From contig NZ_JAJJNF010000004.1 in NCBI RefSeq assembly GCF_021245805.1, positions 62,001 to 126,000 on the forward strand: DNA of 64,000 nt, read 5' to 3'. Of this stretch, positions 52,410 through 61,989 are shown piece by piece. Each line of letters opens with the position of its first letter. The stretch's first letter is position 1. Both the position numbers and the translations under genes were made by a program. The notes beneath the pieces are model-generated. The model was not told the origin of the DNA. It saw only the letters and a list, made by a program, of their open reading frames with translations, and made no database searches. Source of the stretch: Mangrovimonas futianensis (GTDB lineage: Bacteria; Bacteroidota; Bacteroidia; Flavobacteriales; Flavobacteriaceae).

Positions 52410-53062
52410 TGTCCAATAGACCCAAACAACCTTGGCCTACTAAGGCGGCCATGGAACAAATTTATGACCAACACCTTTGGGGCGGACACCCACATGATTT
52501 CTATTCGGGCGAAGGGTCTCACGACCCAAAAATAGTCGAGCCTTATGTCGATTCTGTTTCGGCTTTTCTAAAAAACTTTGACCCCTCATTGATTGTTTGT
52601 GATTTAGGCTGTGGCGATTTTAATATAGGCAGGCAATTAGCTCAATTTACTCAAAAATATATTGGCATTGATATTGTAGCATCCTTGATTGAAAGAAACA
52701 AAACGCTATTCACGGAAAAAGACCAGGAATTTTACACATTGGATATTTCCAAAGACTACCTCCCTCCCGCTGATTGCGTTATTCTGCGTCAAGTTCTCCA
52801 GCACCTTTCCAACGCAGAAATACAGCGCATTCTAAACAAAATAGTTTCATATAAATACATCATACTCACGGAGCACCTTCCTACGGGAGATTTTACTCCA
52901 AACAAGGATATAATCTCGGGTCAAGGCATTAGATTGAAACAAAAAAGCGGGGTGGATCTTTTACAACCACCATTTAATTTCACCCCTAAAACCCAGCAAA
53001 TCTTAAATGAAATAACGCTGGACAATCAGAAAGGGCGGATTGTGACGACACTTTACTCATAA
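52409..53062 (+). CDS. SAM-dependent methyltransferase, unknown substrate
   Basis: This 217-aa protein starts at a GTG inside the stop codon of the previous gene. Motif I is LIVCDLGCGDFNIGRQLA, followed by YIGIDIVASLIERN, and post-motif ADCVILRQVLQHLSNAEIQRILNKI in which the LRQVLQHL segment is typical of small-molecule methyltransferases. No substrate-specific feature is visible. Confidence 0.8.
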   Translation: MSNRPKQPWPTKAAMEQIYDQHLWGGHPHDFYSGEGSHDPKIVEPYVDSVSAFLKNFDPSLIVCDLGCGDFNIGRQLAQFTQKYIGIDIVASLIERNKTLFTEKDQEFYTLDISKDYLPPADCVILRQVLQHLSNAEIQRILNKIVSYKYIILTEHLPTGDFTPNKDIISGQGIRLKQKSGVDLLQPPFNFTPKTQQILNEITLDNQKGRIVTTLYS

Positions 53063-53100
53063 ATAATTTAACTGCTATTTTTTAAAAAATCTTCATCATA

Positions 53101-53760
53101 ATGAAACAAATCTCAATACTAATTCTCATTTCAATTTTACATTCAAGTTGTAATCCAAATAGATTATCTTCTGAGGAGAAAAAATTGAAAGAGGAGATTC
53201 AACAAAAAGATCAACTGATTTTGGAATTAAAAAAACAAGTTGAAAATTTAGAGAATAGTCAAAACTCAAATTACTATAGATTCCTGAAGACTTCTCAAAC
53301 TGAAATCAACGTTCCCGAAAAATTAAATAAGGGAGAACAAATATTAATTGATAAGAAGGAATTTACAGATACACTTGATATTTCAGACAATTTTTTCATT
53401 TACAAACATACATCTAAAATCATCCAAACGTCAGAATCTAAATTTGAAGCTATTCTTCATGATTTTGACGAAGAAAAATCAATATTTGCTAATGACTTTT
53501 TTGTGAGGGTAATGACTTTTTATAATGGACAAAGCCTTCCGCTAGAAACCGAAAACTCAAAAACCGATATCCACATACTTATTCAACCTACTGAATTAGG
53601 TTATGAAAATAAATCCTTTATCATTTCTGATTTTTACCACGTTGAACTCAAAGCTCTTGAAGAAGAAAACAATAGAGTTAAGCTTCTATTTGAACACGGA
53701 CAATTCCCAAGAAAAAATGAGACGATAATAATTCAACCTGAATTAGTGAAATTTGAATAA
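53101..53760 (+). CDS. Coiled-coil lipoprotein, unknown function
   Basis: This 219-aa protein has a lipoprotein signal (LHSSC, Cys17), then a coiled coil (about 22-58, KKLKEEIQQKDQLILELKKQVENLENSQ). The following beta-rich part contains no motif I recognise. It is AT-rich compared with its neighbours and stands alone, which may indicate a recently acquired gene. Confidence 0.7.
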   Translation: MKQISILILISILHSSCNPNRLSSEEKKLKEEIQQKDQLILELKKQVENLENSQNSNYYRFLKTSQTEINVPEKLNKGEQILIDKKEFTDTLDISDNFFIYKHTSKIIQTSESKFEAILHDFDEEKSIFANDFFVRVMTFYNGQSLPLETENSKTDIHILIQPTELGYENKSFIISDFYHVELKALEEENNRVKLLFEHGQFPRKNETIIIQPELVKFE

Positions 53761-53780
53761 AAAATAAAAACTCAACCTAT

Positions 53781-54269
53781 TCACCCCAATTCCAAAGGCA
53801 CCCATACCTCCTCTTTATTAATGGGATTTAGCGGATTGTAAGTTTTCGGGAGTTTTTCAAAATGGGGTCTTTTATCCAGCTTATAGTTGGAGGATGGCAA
53901 CCATTCTTGCAAAATAAATTGCCAAAGTTTAGGAAAATCAGACAGAGAGCCTTCAAAATCTATAACCAAATAGGCCCCTCCTGGCAAAACCAAAGAATTC
54001 ATCCCCTCGGGTACATTTTCAAAATCTGAAACTTCCACACCTACCCATTTTTCAAATGATGTTTGAGGTGTGACATTCTGAAAAACAGCATCGTAGTCCT
54101 GAATAGAAAAGGAATGTGTCCCTATGCGGTTCTCAATCTCTTTACGCCTCGGCATAAATGCTCTTCCCAAACTCCCTGTTACATGAGCTATGGTTTGAAA
54201 GGTCGCTGGAGCATGAACACCTACAACTTTGATATCCTCCACTTGAACAACTTGATGTTTATACGACAT
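53781..54269 (-). CDS. GyrI-like / AraC effector-binding domain protein
   Basis: This 162-aa protein is a free-standing SOUL/GyrI-like fold as found in AraC-type effector-binding domains: VVGVHAPATFQTIAHVTGSLGRAFMPRRKEIENRIG, WVGVEVSDFENVPEGMNSLVLPGGAYLVIDFEGSLSDFPKLWQFILQEWLPSSNYKLDKRPHFE. Such stand-alone domains bind small cyclic molecules or inhibit partner proteins; the ligand is unknown. It overlaps the folK-dNK gene by 11 bp. Confidence 0.82.
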   Translation of the reverse strand: MSYKHQVVQVEDIKVVGVHAPATFQTIAHVTGSLGRAFMPRRKEIENRIGTHSFSIQDYDAVFQNVTPQTSFEKWVGVEVSDFENVPEGMNSLVLPGGAYLVIDFEGSLSDFPKLWQFILQEWLPSSNYKLDKRPHFEKLPKTYNPLNPINKEEVWVPLELG

Positions 54270-55392
54270 GACAAATCTCCTTTAACAGCCACAAATAGTC
54301 TTCCCTATTGTGAACAAAATCTCTTTCAGAAATATCTATGATTTTTACCTTTAGCTCGTTTTGATTTTTCAAAAACTCCAAATAACCCGCATTGATTTTT
54401 TCTAAATACTCATCTTGAATGTTTTGCTCATAATCACGTCCGCGATGTTTGATGTTTTGCTGTAAACGCTGGGTGTTTTGATACAAATACACATAAAGAT
54501 CTGGTTTAGCAATGTCTTTATACATCAGATAAAACAGCTTTCTGTATAGATTAAATTCATCTTCAGGAAGTGTAATCTTGGAAAAAATCAACGATTTGAA
54601 AATATCATAATCACTAACGATAAAATCTTTAAACAAATCAAACTGAGAAAGATCATCAGATATTTGCTGATAGCGATCTGCCAAGAATGACATTTCTAAA
54701 GTAAAAGCATACCGTTTGGCATCCTCATAAAATTTGGGCAAAAAGGGATTATCAGCAAAACGCTCTAAAACCAATTTGGCATTAAAATCTTTTGAAATCT
54801 GGGTCGCCAAACTGGTTTTTCCTGCTCCAATATTGCCCTCTATAGCAATGTAATTGTATTGGTTGAAATAAAACCTGCTTTTAGGATTCTTAAGCCAAAT
54901 ATTGACAGGTTCCAAAGGAGACTGATCCACACTTTCCTGCTGCAATTCCTTGACTGTTTTTTTAAGTTTAGGATGCACCATTTCTGCAGATAAATCCATA
55001 AGTGGCTTTAAAACAAATTGGCGGTTTTGAATCTCGGGATGCGGAACTATCAAGTTATTGTCATTAATTTCCGTCTCGCCATAAAACAACAAATCCAAGT
55101 CAATGGTCCGAGATTCATAGCCCGCTCCTTCAGATCGCTCTCGACCCAACCGATTCTCGATGGCCATCAATTCGGTTAAAACCTTTTGTGCTGATAAATT
55201 AGTCTCTACCTTCACGCATGCATTATAAAAATCATCACCATCAAAACCAACCGCTTCGGTTTGATAAACTTTGGAAATAGCTTTTACAGCCCCTACCTTC
55301 TCAAAGATCAAATCTATGGCTTGCTGTAAATTTTCAAACTTATGGCCTTTGTTACTTCCTAATGCTATGTAGACGTTTATTGCATGGATCAT
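54259..55392 (-). CDS. folK: FolK (HPPK) / deoxynucleoside kinase fusion
   Basis: This 377-aa protein joins two enzymes. Residues about 1-160 are 6-hydroxymethyl-7,8-dihydropterin pyrophosphokinase of folate synthesis (YIALGSNKGHKFENLQQAI, LAIENRLGRERSEGAGYESRTIDLDLLFYG, VPHPEIQNRQFVLKPLMDL). Residues about 175-377 are a deoxynucleoside kinase (YIAIEGNIGAGKTSLATQIS P-loop, the DRY-like FLADRYQQI, and YLYQNTQRLQQNIKHRGRDYEQNI). It unites folate and dNTP supply. The architecture is well represented in Flavobacteria. Confidence 0.93.
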   Translation of the reverse strand: MIHAINVYIALGSNKGHKFENLQQAIDLIFEKVGAVKAISKVYQTEAVGFDGDDFYNACVKVETNLSAQKVLTELMAIENRLGRERSEGAGYESRTIDLDLLFYGETEINDNNLIVPHPEIQNRQFVLKPLMDLSAEMVHPKLKKTVKELQQESVDQSPLEPVNIWLKNPKSRFYFNQYNYIAIEGNIGAGKTSLATQISKDFNAKLVLERFADNPFLPKFYEDAKRYAFTLEMSFLADRYQQISDDLSQFDLFKDFIVSDYDIFKSLIFSKITLPEDEFNLYRKLFYLMYKDIAKPDLYVYLYQNTQRLQQNIKHRGRDYEQNIQDEYLEKINAGYLEFLKNQNELKVKIIDISERDFVHNREDYLWLLKEICHVV

Positions 55393-55461
55393 AGTCAGGC
55401 AAAATAACTAAAAGAAATTTTAATACTTTATATTTACAAAACCTATTTATCCACAAATTAT

Positions 55462-56166
55462 ATGACGTCAAAAGACAAGCTAGCAGCCCAAAACACCTAT
55501 TTATTTTTAGCAGCTTTATTTATCACTTCACTAGTGGTTTCCAACCTCATATTTCAAAAGTTTTTCTATTGGTACCCATTGGAAGTTGAAATTTTTGGCA
55601 CCAAATTATTTGAAATTTCGGTTGGTATTTTGCCCTATCCCGTCACCTTCCTTATCACCGATTTAATCAGTGAGATCTACGGAAAGAAAAGAGCAAACCA
55701 TGTGGTTATTGCTGGAATATTTGCTTCTTTCTTTTCCTTATTGATTGTATATGTTTCAAACGCTGTACCTGCAACCGATTGGTCACCCGTTCAAAACGAC
55801 TTATTTTCAAAGGTCTTCGGAAGTACTGCCATTGCTGTCTTTGCAAGTATGTTAGCCTATTTATTCGCCCAATTTATTGACATCCAAATTTATCACTTCT
55901 GGAAACGTCTGACCAAAGGAAAACACCTGTGGTTGCGCAATAACTTCTCAACCTTCACCTCTCAATTTGTAGACACCAGCACAGTACTCATTTTATTGTG
56001 TTCGTTTGGCAAAATTTCATGGGATTTATTCTTCGGCCTTTTAGTAAGCGGTTTTATTTTCAAAATAATTATTGCAGTCCTCGACACCCCGTTTCTATAT
56101 TTAGGCGTCTATCTTTTTAAAAGGAAATTTAAACTCAAAGAAAACGAAGAAATCAGTCTGTTATAG
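55462..56166 (+). CDS. YhhQ-type queuosine precursor transporter
   Basis: This 234-aa protein has about six membrane helices and belongs to the YhhQ/VUT1 (ECF-like) family that imports queuine or preQ1. Family landmarks are ISVGILPYPVTFLITDLISEIYGKKRANHVVIAG, the VFGSTAIAVFASMLAYLFAQFIDIQIYHFWK segment, and LWLRNNFSTFTSQFVDTSTVLILLC. The substrate is by family. Confidence 0.88.
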   Translation: MTSKDKLAAQNTYLFLAALFITSLVVSNLIFQKFFYWYPLEVEIFGTKLFEISVGILPYPVTFLITDLISEIYGKKRANHVVIAGIFASFFSLLIVYVSNAVPATDWSPVQNDLFSKVFGSTAIAVFASMLAYLFAQFIDIQIYHFWKRLTKGKHLWLRNNFSTFTSQFVDTSTVLILLCSFGKISWDLFFGLLVSGFIFKIIIAVLDTPFLYLGVYLFKRKFKLKENEEISLL

Positions 56167-56253
56167 AATATTAAAGTTTTATTAAACTTTTGCAAACCGC
56201 CAACTAGCCCGTTATTTTAATACGTACATACCTACACAACCAAAAACCATTTC

Positions 56254-58890
56254 ATGAAAAAAGCACTAAAAATACTAGGTGGAATAATCATTACCCTTTT
56301 TCTTATTTTACTCATTGCCCCATTTGCATTTCAATCGCAAATCAAAGATTTAGTAAAAAACTATATCAATGATAATCTGAATGCCAAGGTAGAATTTACA
56401 GATGTTGATTTAAGTCTCATACAAAACTTTCCTAAAGCTCATGTGAGTGTAGACAATTTAGTCATCACTAATAATGCGCCTTTTAAAGATGAAACCTTTG
56501 CCACAGTTAAGTCTATTTCCTTTTCTATGCCGCTCCCTGAACTTTTTAAAAACACTAGTGAAGGACCTATGGTTATCAACAGCATTCATGTGAATGAAGC
56601 GATGGTCACTTTAAAAACAGATAAGTTAGGGAACAACAATTATGACATTACCAAAGAAAGTCCAGAAACTCCAACTACAGAGGATTCTACTGAAAATGGT
56701 TTTGCGTTTGAAATTGAAGATTACAGCATCAGCAACAGTGCTATTACCTATTTGGATGAGACCTCAAAAATGGAGGTTTATATAACGGAATTGAACCATT
56801 CGGGTAAAGGTGTTTTCTCTGCAGAAACGTCAGAACTGGATACTGAAACTGAGACCAATGTAAGTTTTAGCATGGATAGCACCAACCATTTAACCAATAA
56901 CCATTTCAAATTGGATGCTCTCTTGGCGTTGGATTTGGAAAACAGCAAATACACCTTTAAAGAAAATAAAGCTCTTATTAATCAATTGCCACTGGAGTTT
57001 GATGGTTACGTGCAATTAATGGATGAAGGACAGGACATTGATTTAACGTTCCAAAATCCTGGATCTTCGTTCAAAGACTTTTTAGCACTCATCCCAGAGA
57101 CCTATTCCAAAGATCTTGATAAGGTAGAAACTAATGGTGATTTTAAAATCTCGGGTGCCGTCAAAGGTTTGCTTTCAGAAGAAACCATCCCAACCTTTGA
57201 TATAGCTATCACCTCAAATAATGCGGCATTTAAATATCCAGACCTTCCCAAAGGCATCAATGACATTACTATTAATACAATCATCAAAAATGAAACCGGG
57301 GAAAAAGATGACACCTATGTTGATATTAAAACTTTAAATTTTGCAATTGATCAAGATAAATTTAAGTCATCAGCCACTATCAGAAATCTCACTTCAAATA
57401 TGCAGGTGCAAGCGTTTGTGGATGGTGTTTTAAACCTAAGTAATTTAACAAAGGCCTACCCAATATCTTTAGAAAATGAATTGAGCGGTATACTAAAAGG
57501 AAATATCAATACTTCTTTTGATATGGATGCCGTTGAAAACAACCGATATGAAAGAATTAAAACTAGTGGTAATTTAACTTTGACTGACCTTATTTATTCT
57601 TCTGAAGGATTTCAAAATCCAATTCAAATAGAAACAGCAAGCCTCGACTTCAATCCAAGTATTGTCAACGTTACCAACTTTAAAGCAAGAACAGGACAAT
57701 CTGATCTACAAATGAACGGATCATTGAAAAACTTCATGGGCTTTATTTTCGGTAAAAATAAACTTCAAGGAAACTTCAACTTAAATTCAAACAATTTGGT
57801 AGTTAATGATTTTATGACTTCGGAAGTTGAAAATAGTGAAGACACCTCAGCAAACAATGCAGAAAGCTCCCCGACCAAAATTCCTGATTTTCTGGATTGT
57901 ACTATTCAAGCCAAGGCCAATACCGTGGTTTACGACAATCTTGAATTAAAAAATCTGAACGGGACGCTAAGCATTAAAGATCAAGAAGCCAATCTACAAA
58001 ATATGACAGCTAATATCTTTGATGGCACTCTGGCTTTAATGGGAACGGTTTCCACCAAAAATGACACCCCTACTTTTAATATGAACTTAGGTGCTGAAGA
58101 TTTTGATATCTCTAAATCATTTAAGGATTTAGAATTACTGCAAGCTCTTGCTCCTATTGCCAAATTTCTAGAAGGGCAATTGAACACAACGATTAGCTTA
58201 AACGGGAATCTAGACGAACAAATGACACCGAGTTTAAATTCAATCTCTGGATCTGCCTTTGCCGAATTATTGACAAGGGAAATCAATACCAGTAATAGTC
58301 CTTTATTAAATCAATTGGACAACACCTTCAACTTTATAGATTTTGATGCACTATCAGACAAAGACTTAAAGACTGATTTGGTATTTGACAACGGACAGGT
58401 AAATGTGAAACCATTTAAACTAGCTTATAAGGATATTGATATTGAAATTTCAGGTTCCCATGGTTTTGATCAAAACATGAATTATAAGGCAGTATTGGAT
58501 GTTCCTGCTAAATATTTAGGAAGTGAAGTCAACAGACTTATTGGTAAAATCAATGATAATGAGGTAAACAACATTAGTATCCCAGTTACTGCTAACATAA
58601 CAGGAGCCATTTCCAATCCAGCTATTTCTACAGATCTCAATGCTTCAGTTTCTAAATTGACACAACAGCTTATTGAGATTCAAAAAGAAAAACTATTGAA
58701 TGAAGGTGCGGGTGCCATTAAAGATTTATTATCAGGAATTGGTCAGGCACAAGAATCAGCACATCAAGAAAGTGCTACCGACAGTACGGAGACAACAACC
58801 AATAATTCGAACACCGTTCAACAAGGAATCAAAAATGTCTTAGGTGGTCTCTTAAACAAACAGAAAAAAGAATCTGACTCTATAAAATAG
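56254..58890 (+). CDS. AsmA-family protein
   Basis: This 878-aa protein has an N-terminal membrane anchor (KKALKILGGIIITLFLILLIAPFAFQSQI) and a long beta-rich periplasmic part of the AsmA type, with the family-like VKNYINDNLNAKVEFTDVDLSLIQNFPKAHVSVDNLVITN at the start and the AsmA C-terminal region near GQLNTTISLNGNL...VNKPFKLAYKDIDIEISGSHGFDQNMNYKAVLDVP. AsmA-like proteins bridge the envelope and move or balance phospholipids. The C-terminus is Gln/Ser/Thr-rich (QAQESAHQESATDSTETTTNNS). A hairpin terminator follows. Confidence 0.88.
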   Translation: MKKALKILGGIIITLFLILLIAPFAFQSQIKDLVKNYINDNLNAKVEFTDVDLSLIQNFPKAHVSVDNLVITNNAPFKDETFATVKSISFSMPLPELFKNTSEGPMVINSIHVNEAMVTLKTDKLGNNNYDITKESPETPTTEDSTENGFAFEIEDYSISNSAITYLDETSKMEVYITELNHSGKGVFSAETSELDTETETNVSFSMDSTNHLTNNHFKLDALLALDLENSKYTFKENKALINQLPLEFDGYVQLMDEGQDIDLTFQNPGSSFKDFLALIPETYSKDLDKVETNGDFKISGAVKGLLSEETIPTFDIAITSNNAAFKYPDLPKGINDITINTIIKNETGEKDDTYVDIKTLNFAIDQDKFKSSATIRNLTSNMQVQAFVDGVLNLSNLTKAYPISLENELSGILKGNINTSFDMDAVENNRYERIKTSGNLTLTDLIYSSEGFQNPIQIETASLDFNPSIVNVTNFKARTGQSDLQMNGSLKNFMGFIFGKNKLQGNFNLNSNNLVVNDFMTSEVENSEDTSANNAESSPTKIPDFLDCTIQAKANTVVYDNLELKNLNGTLSIKDQEANLQNMTANIFDGTLALMGTVSTKNDTPTFNMNLGAEDFDISKSFKDLELLQALAPIAKFLEGQLNTTISLNGNLDEQMTPSLNSISGSAFAELLTREINTSNSPLLNQLDNTFNFIDFDALSDKDLKTDLVFDNGQVNVKPFKLAYKDIDIEISGSHGFDQNMNYKAVLDVPAKYLGSEVNRLIGKINDNEVNNISIPVTANITGAISNPAISTDLNASVSKLTQQLIEIQKEKLLNEGAGAIKDLLSGIGQAQESAHQESATDSTETTTNNSNTVQQGIKNVLGGLLNKQKKESDSIK

Positions 58891-58903
58891 GATAAAATTC
58901 ATG

Positions 58904-58950
58904 AAAATGACCAAAACTCACTTAATTTAGCATGAATTTTGGTCATTTTT
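58904..58950. terminator. Terminator after the AsmA gene
   Basis: AAAATGACCAAAA (58904-58916) pairs with TTTTGGTCATTTT (58937-58949), followed by T. An alternative overlapping pair AAATTCATG/CATGAATTT exists, so two exclusive foldings are possible. Confidence 0.75.
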
Positions 58951-59038
58951 ATTAAAGAATTGCCTTTTTCTTTGGATATTTCAATAAAAAGGTTATCATG
59001 TAAAGCTAGAGAAACATTTAAATATCTAAATCTTTTAC

Positions 59039-59902
59039 ATGAGGCAATTAAAAATTACCAAGCAAGTTACAAACAGGGAATCAAAATCATTGGATAAATA
59101 TCTTCAGGATATTAGCAAAATCCCAATGATTACCGCCGAAGAAGAAGTAGAACTGGCCCAAAGAATAAAAGAAGGAGACCAGATTGCTTTGGAAAAATTA
59201 ACCACAGCCAACTTGCGATTTGTAGTTTCAGTAGCCAAACAGTATCAAAACCAAGGCCTTAAACTCCCCGATTTAATTAATGAAGGAAACGCAGGACTTG
59301 TAAAAGCAGCGAAGCGTTTTGATGAAACTCGCGGATTTAAATTCATTTCTTATGCTGTGTGGTGGATTAGGCAATCGATTCTTCAAGCTCTTGCCGAACA
59401 AGCGAGAATCGTTAGATTGCCATTAAATAAAATCGGCTCCATCAACAAAATCAACAAAGCCTTCTCTACCTTAGAGCAAGTGCATGAAAGACCTCCAAGC
59501 GCTGAGGAGATTGCAAAGGAGCTGGATATGACTGTTACAGACGTTAAGCAATCCATCAAAAACTCGGGACGCCATTTATCTATGGACGCGCCGCTTAAAG
59601 AAGGTGAAGATTCCAGCTTATATGATGTTGTAAAATCTGGAGAATCGCCCAACCCAGATAAAGATTTAATGAGAGATTCCTTAAATGTGGAAATCAACCG
59701 AGCACTAGACACTTTATCTCAAAGAGAAGCAGACGTCATTAGACTTTATTATGGCATCAGCAATGAACAACCTATGAGTTTGGAAGAAATTGGAGAAACC
59801 TTTGGGCTTACAAGGGAACGAGTTAGACAGATCAAAGAAAAAGGTATCAGAAGATTAAGACATACCTCAAAAAACAAAATATTAAAAACTTACTTGGGAT
59901 AG
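59039..59902 (+). CDS. rpoD: Primary sigma factor RpoD/SigA
   Basis: This 287-aa sigma-70 protein is the short Bacteroidota form without region 1.1. Region 1.2 is SLDKYLQDISKIPMITAEEEVELAQRIKEGD; region 2 is KLTTANLRFVVSVAKQYQNQGLKLPDLINEGNAGLVKAAKRFDETRGFKFISYAVWWIRQSI. Region 3 starts RIVRLPLNKI, and region 4 is LSQREADVIRLYYGI...SLEEIGETFGLTRERVRQIKEKGIRRLRH. It would recognise the TTTG/TAnnTTTG promoters of this phylum. rpsU follows after 32 bp. Confidence 0.95.
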   Translation: MRQLKITKQVTNRESKSLDKYLQDISKIPMITAEEEVELAQRIKEGDQIALEKLTTANLRFVVSVAKQYQNQGLKLPDLINEGNAGLVKAAKRFDETRGFKFISYAVWWIRQSILQALAEQARIVRLPLNKIGSINKINKAFSTLEQVHERPPSAEEIAKELDMTVTDVKQSIKNSGRHLSMDAPLKEGEDSSLYDVVKSGESPNPDKDLMRDSLNVEINRALDTLSQREADVIRLYYGISNEQPMSLEEIGETFGLTRERVRQIKEKGIRRLRHTSKNKILKTYLG

Positions 59903-59934
59903 ACCTAAGATTCATAAACAATTAAAATCTATAC

Positions 59935-60129
59935 ATGATTAAAATCGAAGTAAAAGAAGGAGAAAAAATTGAAAGAGCATTAAAACGTTACAAGAGGAAA
60001 CACCGTAACGTAAAAATTATGCAAAACTTAAGAGAAAATCAATACTACACCAAAAAATCGGTAAGACGACGCAGAGAAATCCAAAAGGCTGCTTACATTC
60101 AGCAGATTAGGGATGAGGAAGCGGTATAA
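59935..60129 (+). CDS. rpsU: 30S ribosomal protein S21
   Basis: This 64-aa basic protein has the S21 sequence pattern: IKIEVKEGEKIERALKRYKRKH, then QNLRENQYYTKKSVRRRREIQKAAYIQ. S21 binds near the anti-Shine-Dalgarno end of 16S rRNA; in Bacteroidota it takes part in hiding that end, which fits the weak ribosome-binding sites in this window. It lies 2 bp before a GNAT gene. Confidence 0.96.
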   Translation: MIKIEVKEGEKIERALKRYKRKHRNVKIMQNLRENQYYTKKSVRRRREIQKAAYIQQIRDEEAV

Positions 60130-60131
60130 TT

Positions 60132-60575
60132 ATGAATGTATTCAAATTATATAACCCCAATACCAAACCAACAGACGAAGAAAAAGAAACCATCATTGGC
60201 TTTTTACATACCCATCTTGAACAATATGGGGATAAAAAGGAAGATATTGCCAAATGTCTAGATTATGCCGTAAAAGACAATATCTCGGCACAGGGTGGTT
60301 TTGTTTTGGTAATCAAAGATAAAGAAGGTATCAAGGGCATCACCATCATCAATGAAACTGGGATGCAAGGTTATATTCCTGAGAACATTTTGGTATATAT
60401 TGCTGTTCATCATGATGCCAGAGGCCAAGGAATTGGCAAACAACTCATGGAAAAAGCCATAGAATTGGCACAAGGCAGTATAGCGTTGCATGTCGAACCA
60501 GACAATCCTGCCAAACTTCTTTACGAAAAATTGGGTTTCGAGAACAAATATCTTGAAATGCGACTTCAAAAGTAG
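60132..60575 (+). CDS. GNAT-family N-acetyltransferase
   Basis: This 147-aa protein has the GNAT acetyl-CoA site in ILVYIAVHHDARGQGIGKQLMEKAIELA and the C-terminal HVEPDNPAKLLYEKLGFENKYLEMRL. It is 2 bp after rpsU and 6 bp before a symporter gene. Given the symporter, peptidase and racemase that follow, an amino acid or amine substrate is possible. Confidence 0.88.
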   Translation: MNVFKLYNPNTKPTDEEKETIIGFLHTHLEQYGDKKEDIAKCLDYAVKDNISAQGGFVLVIKDKEGIKGITIINETGMQGYIPENILVYIAVHHDARGQGIGKQLMEKAIELAQGSIALHVEPDNPAKLLYEKLGFENKYLEMRLQK

Positions 60576-60581
60576 CAATCC

Positions 60582-61985
60582 ATGAACGTTATAGACATTC
60601 TTGTTTTTGCCGTCTACATGATTATTGTTTTGGGCATTGGTTTCTATTATTACAGAAAAAATAACAGTGCCAAGGATTATTATGTAGGTGGCAACAGCAT
60701 GAATAGCTGGCACGTAGGGCTTTCAGTTGTAGCCACAGATGTAGGAGGCGGATTCTCCATCGGACTTGGAGGTCTTGGATTTGTGATGGGACTTTCCGGC
60801 TCATGGATGTTATTCACTGGATTAGTAGGAGCTTGGTTGAGTGCTGTTCTTTTGATTCCAAAAGTGATTAAAGATGGACACCAATTTCATCTTCTTACCT
60901 TCCCTGAACTTCTTAAAAGACATTATGGAAAACAGGTAGCCCTAGTAGCTGGAATTATTTCCTTTATTGGCTACTTAGGTTTTACCTCCTCACAGCTTCT
61001 AGCAGGAGCTAAACTAGCAGTAGGAACATTCCCTGAATTAGGCTTAACCAAAGCATTGATTATTATGGGAAGTATCGCTATGATTTATACCGTTTTTGGA
61101 GGAATAAAGGCTGTTATATATACAGACACCTTTCAATGGATTATACTAATGGTCGGTCTTATATTCATTGGCATACCCATTTCTTACGTTACCTTAGGAG
61201 GTTATGAAACCATCAGTAAAACGTTACCAGCTGAATTTTTTAGTTTATCAAATCTCTCTTGGGTAGAACTAGCTAACTGGGCCATCACAATCATTCCTAT
61301 TTGGTTTGTAGGCATGACCCTATACCAGAGAATTTACGCATGTAAGAATGAAAAAACCGCCAAAAAGGCTTGGTATATTGCTGGTCTCTTTGAATACCCC
61401 ATCATGGCGTTTATGGGAGTTGCATTAGGCTTGATGGCACGAGTAGCTGCTGCTCAAGGTTTATTTTCTGCCGATGGTTTTACATCTGAGGTTGGATTGG
61501 ATCCAGAAATAGGCCTTCCCATGTTGTTAAAAAATATCCTACCAGTTGGACTCATGGGGTTGATGTTATCTGCATATTTTTCAGCCATTATGTCCACAGC
61601 AGATAGTTGTCTACTAGCTGCTTCGGGTAACTTTACTACAGACATTCTAGGTCTCAATGATAAAAATCCTAGAACTATCCGTATCTCACAAATCATTACC
61701 TTTATAATAGGATTTGTAGCCATTTTAATAGCAACGGCCATGACAAGTGTCTTAGATTTGATGTTAAGCTCTTATGCATTTATGGTTTCTGGGCTTTTAA
61801 TTCCTGTCCTAGGAATGCTCTATTCTAAAAAGCAAAAACCTTTGGCTGCACTTCTTTCAATGTTATTTGGAGGTTTTTCTACCCTCATTCTTATGTTCTT
61901 GGAGGTGCAAATTCCTTATGGTTTTGATCCTATTTTGATAGGAATCACCTTATCATTAACTATTTATATATTAGTGAAAAACTAA
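60582..61985 (+). CDS. Sodium:solute symporter (SSS family)
   Basis: This 467-aa membrane protein has about 12-13 helices and SSS motifs: SAKDYYVGGNSMNSWHVGLSVVATDVGGGFSIGLGGLGF, AVYTDTFQW-type AVIYTDTFQWIILMVGL, the NWAITIIPIWFVGMTLYQRIYACKNEKTAKKAW signature, and MLSAYFSAIMSTADSCLLAASGNFTTDI. It imports an organic solute with Na+. Gene context (M20 amidohydrolase, alanine racemase) suggests an amino acid derivative or dipeptide. Confidence 0.92.
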   Translation: MNVIDILVFAVYMIIVLGIGFYYYRKNNSAKDYYVGGNSMNSWHVGLSVVATDVGGGFSIGLGGLGFVMGLSGSWMLFTGLVGAWLSAVLLIPKVIKDGHQFHLLTFPELLKRHYGKQVALVAGIISFIGYLGFTSSQLLAGAKLAVGTFPELGLTKALIIMGSIAMIYTVFGGIKAVIYTDTFQWIILMVGLIFIGIPISYVTLGGYETISKTLPAEFFSLSNLSWVELANWAITIIPIWFVGMTLYQRIYACKNEKTAKKAWYIAGLFEYPIMAFMGVALGLMARVAAAQGLFSADGFTSEVGLDPEIGLPMLLKNILPVGLMGLMLSAYFSAIMSTADSCLLAASGNFTTDILGLNDKNPRTIRISQIITFIIGFVAILIATAMTSVLDLMLSSYAFMVSGLLIPVLGMLYSKKQKPLAALLSMLFGGFSTLILMFLEVQIPYGFDPILIGITLSLTIYILVKN

Positions 61986-61989
61986 CCTT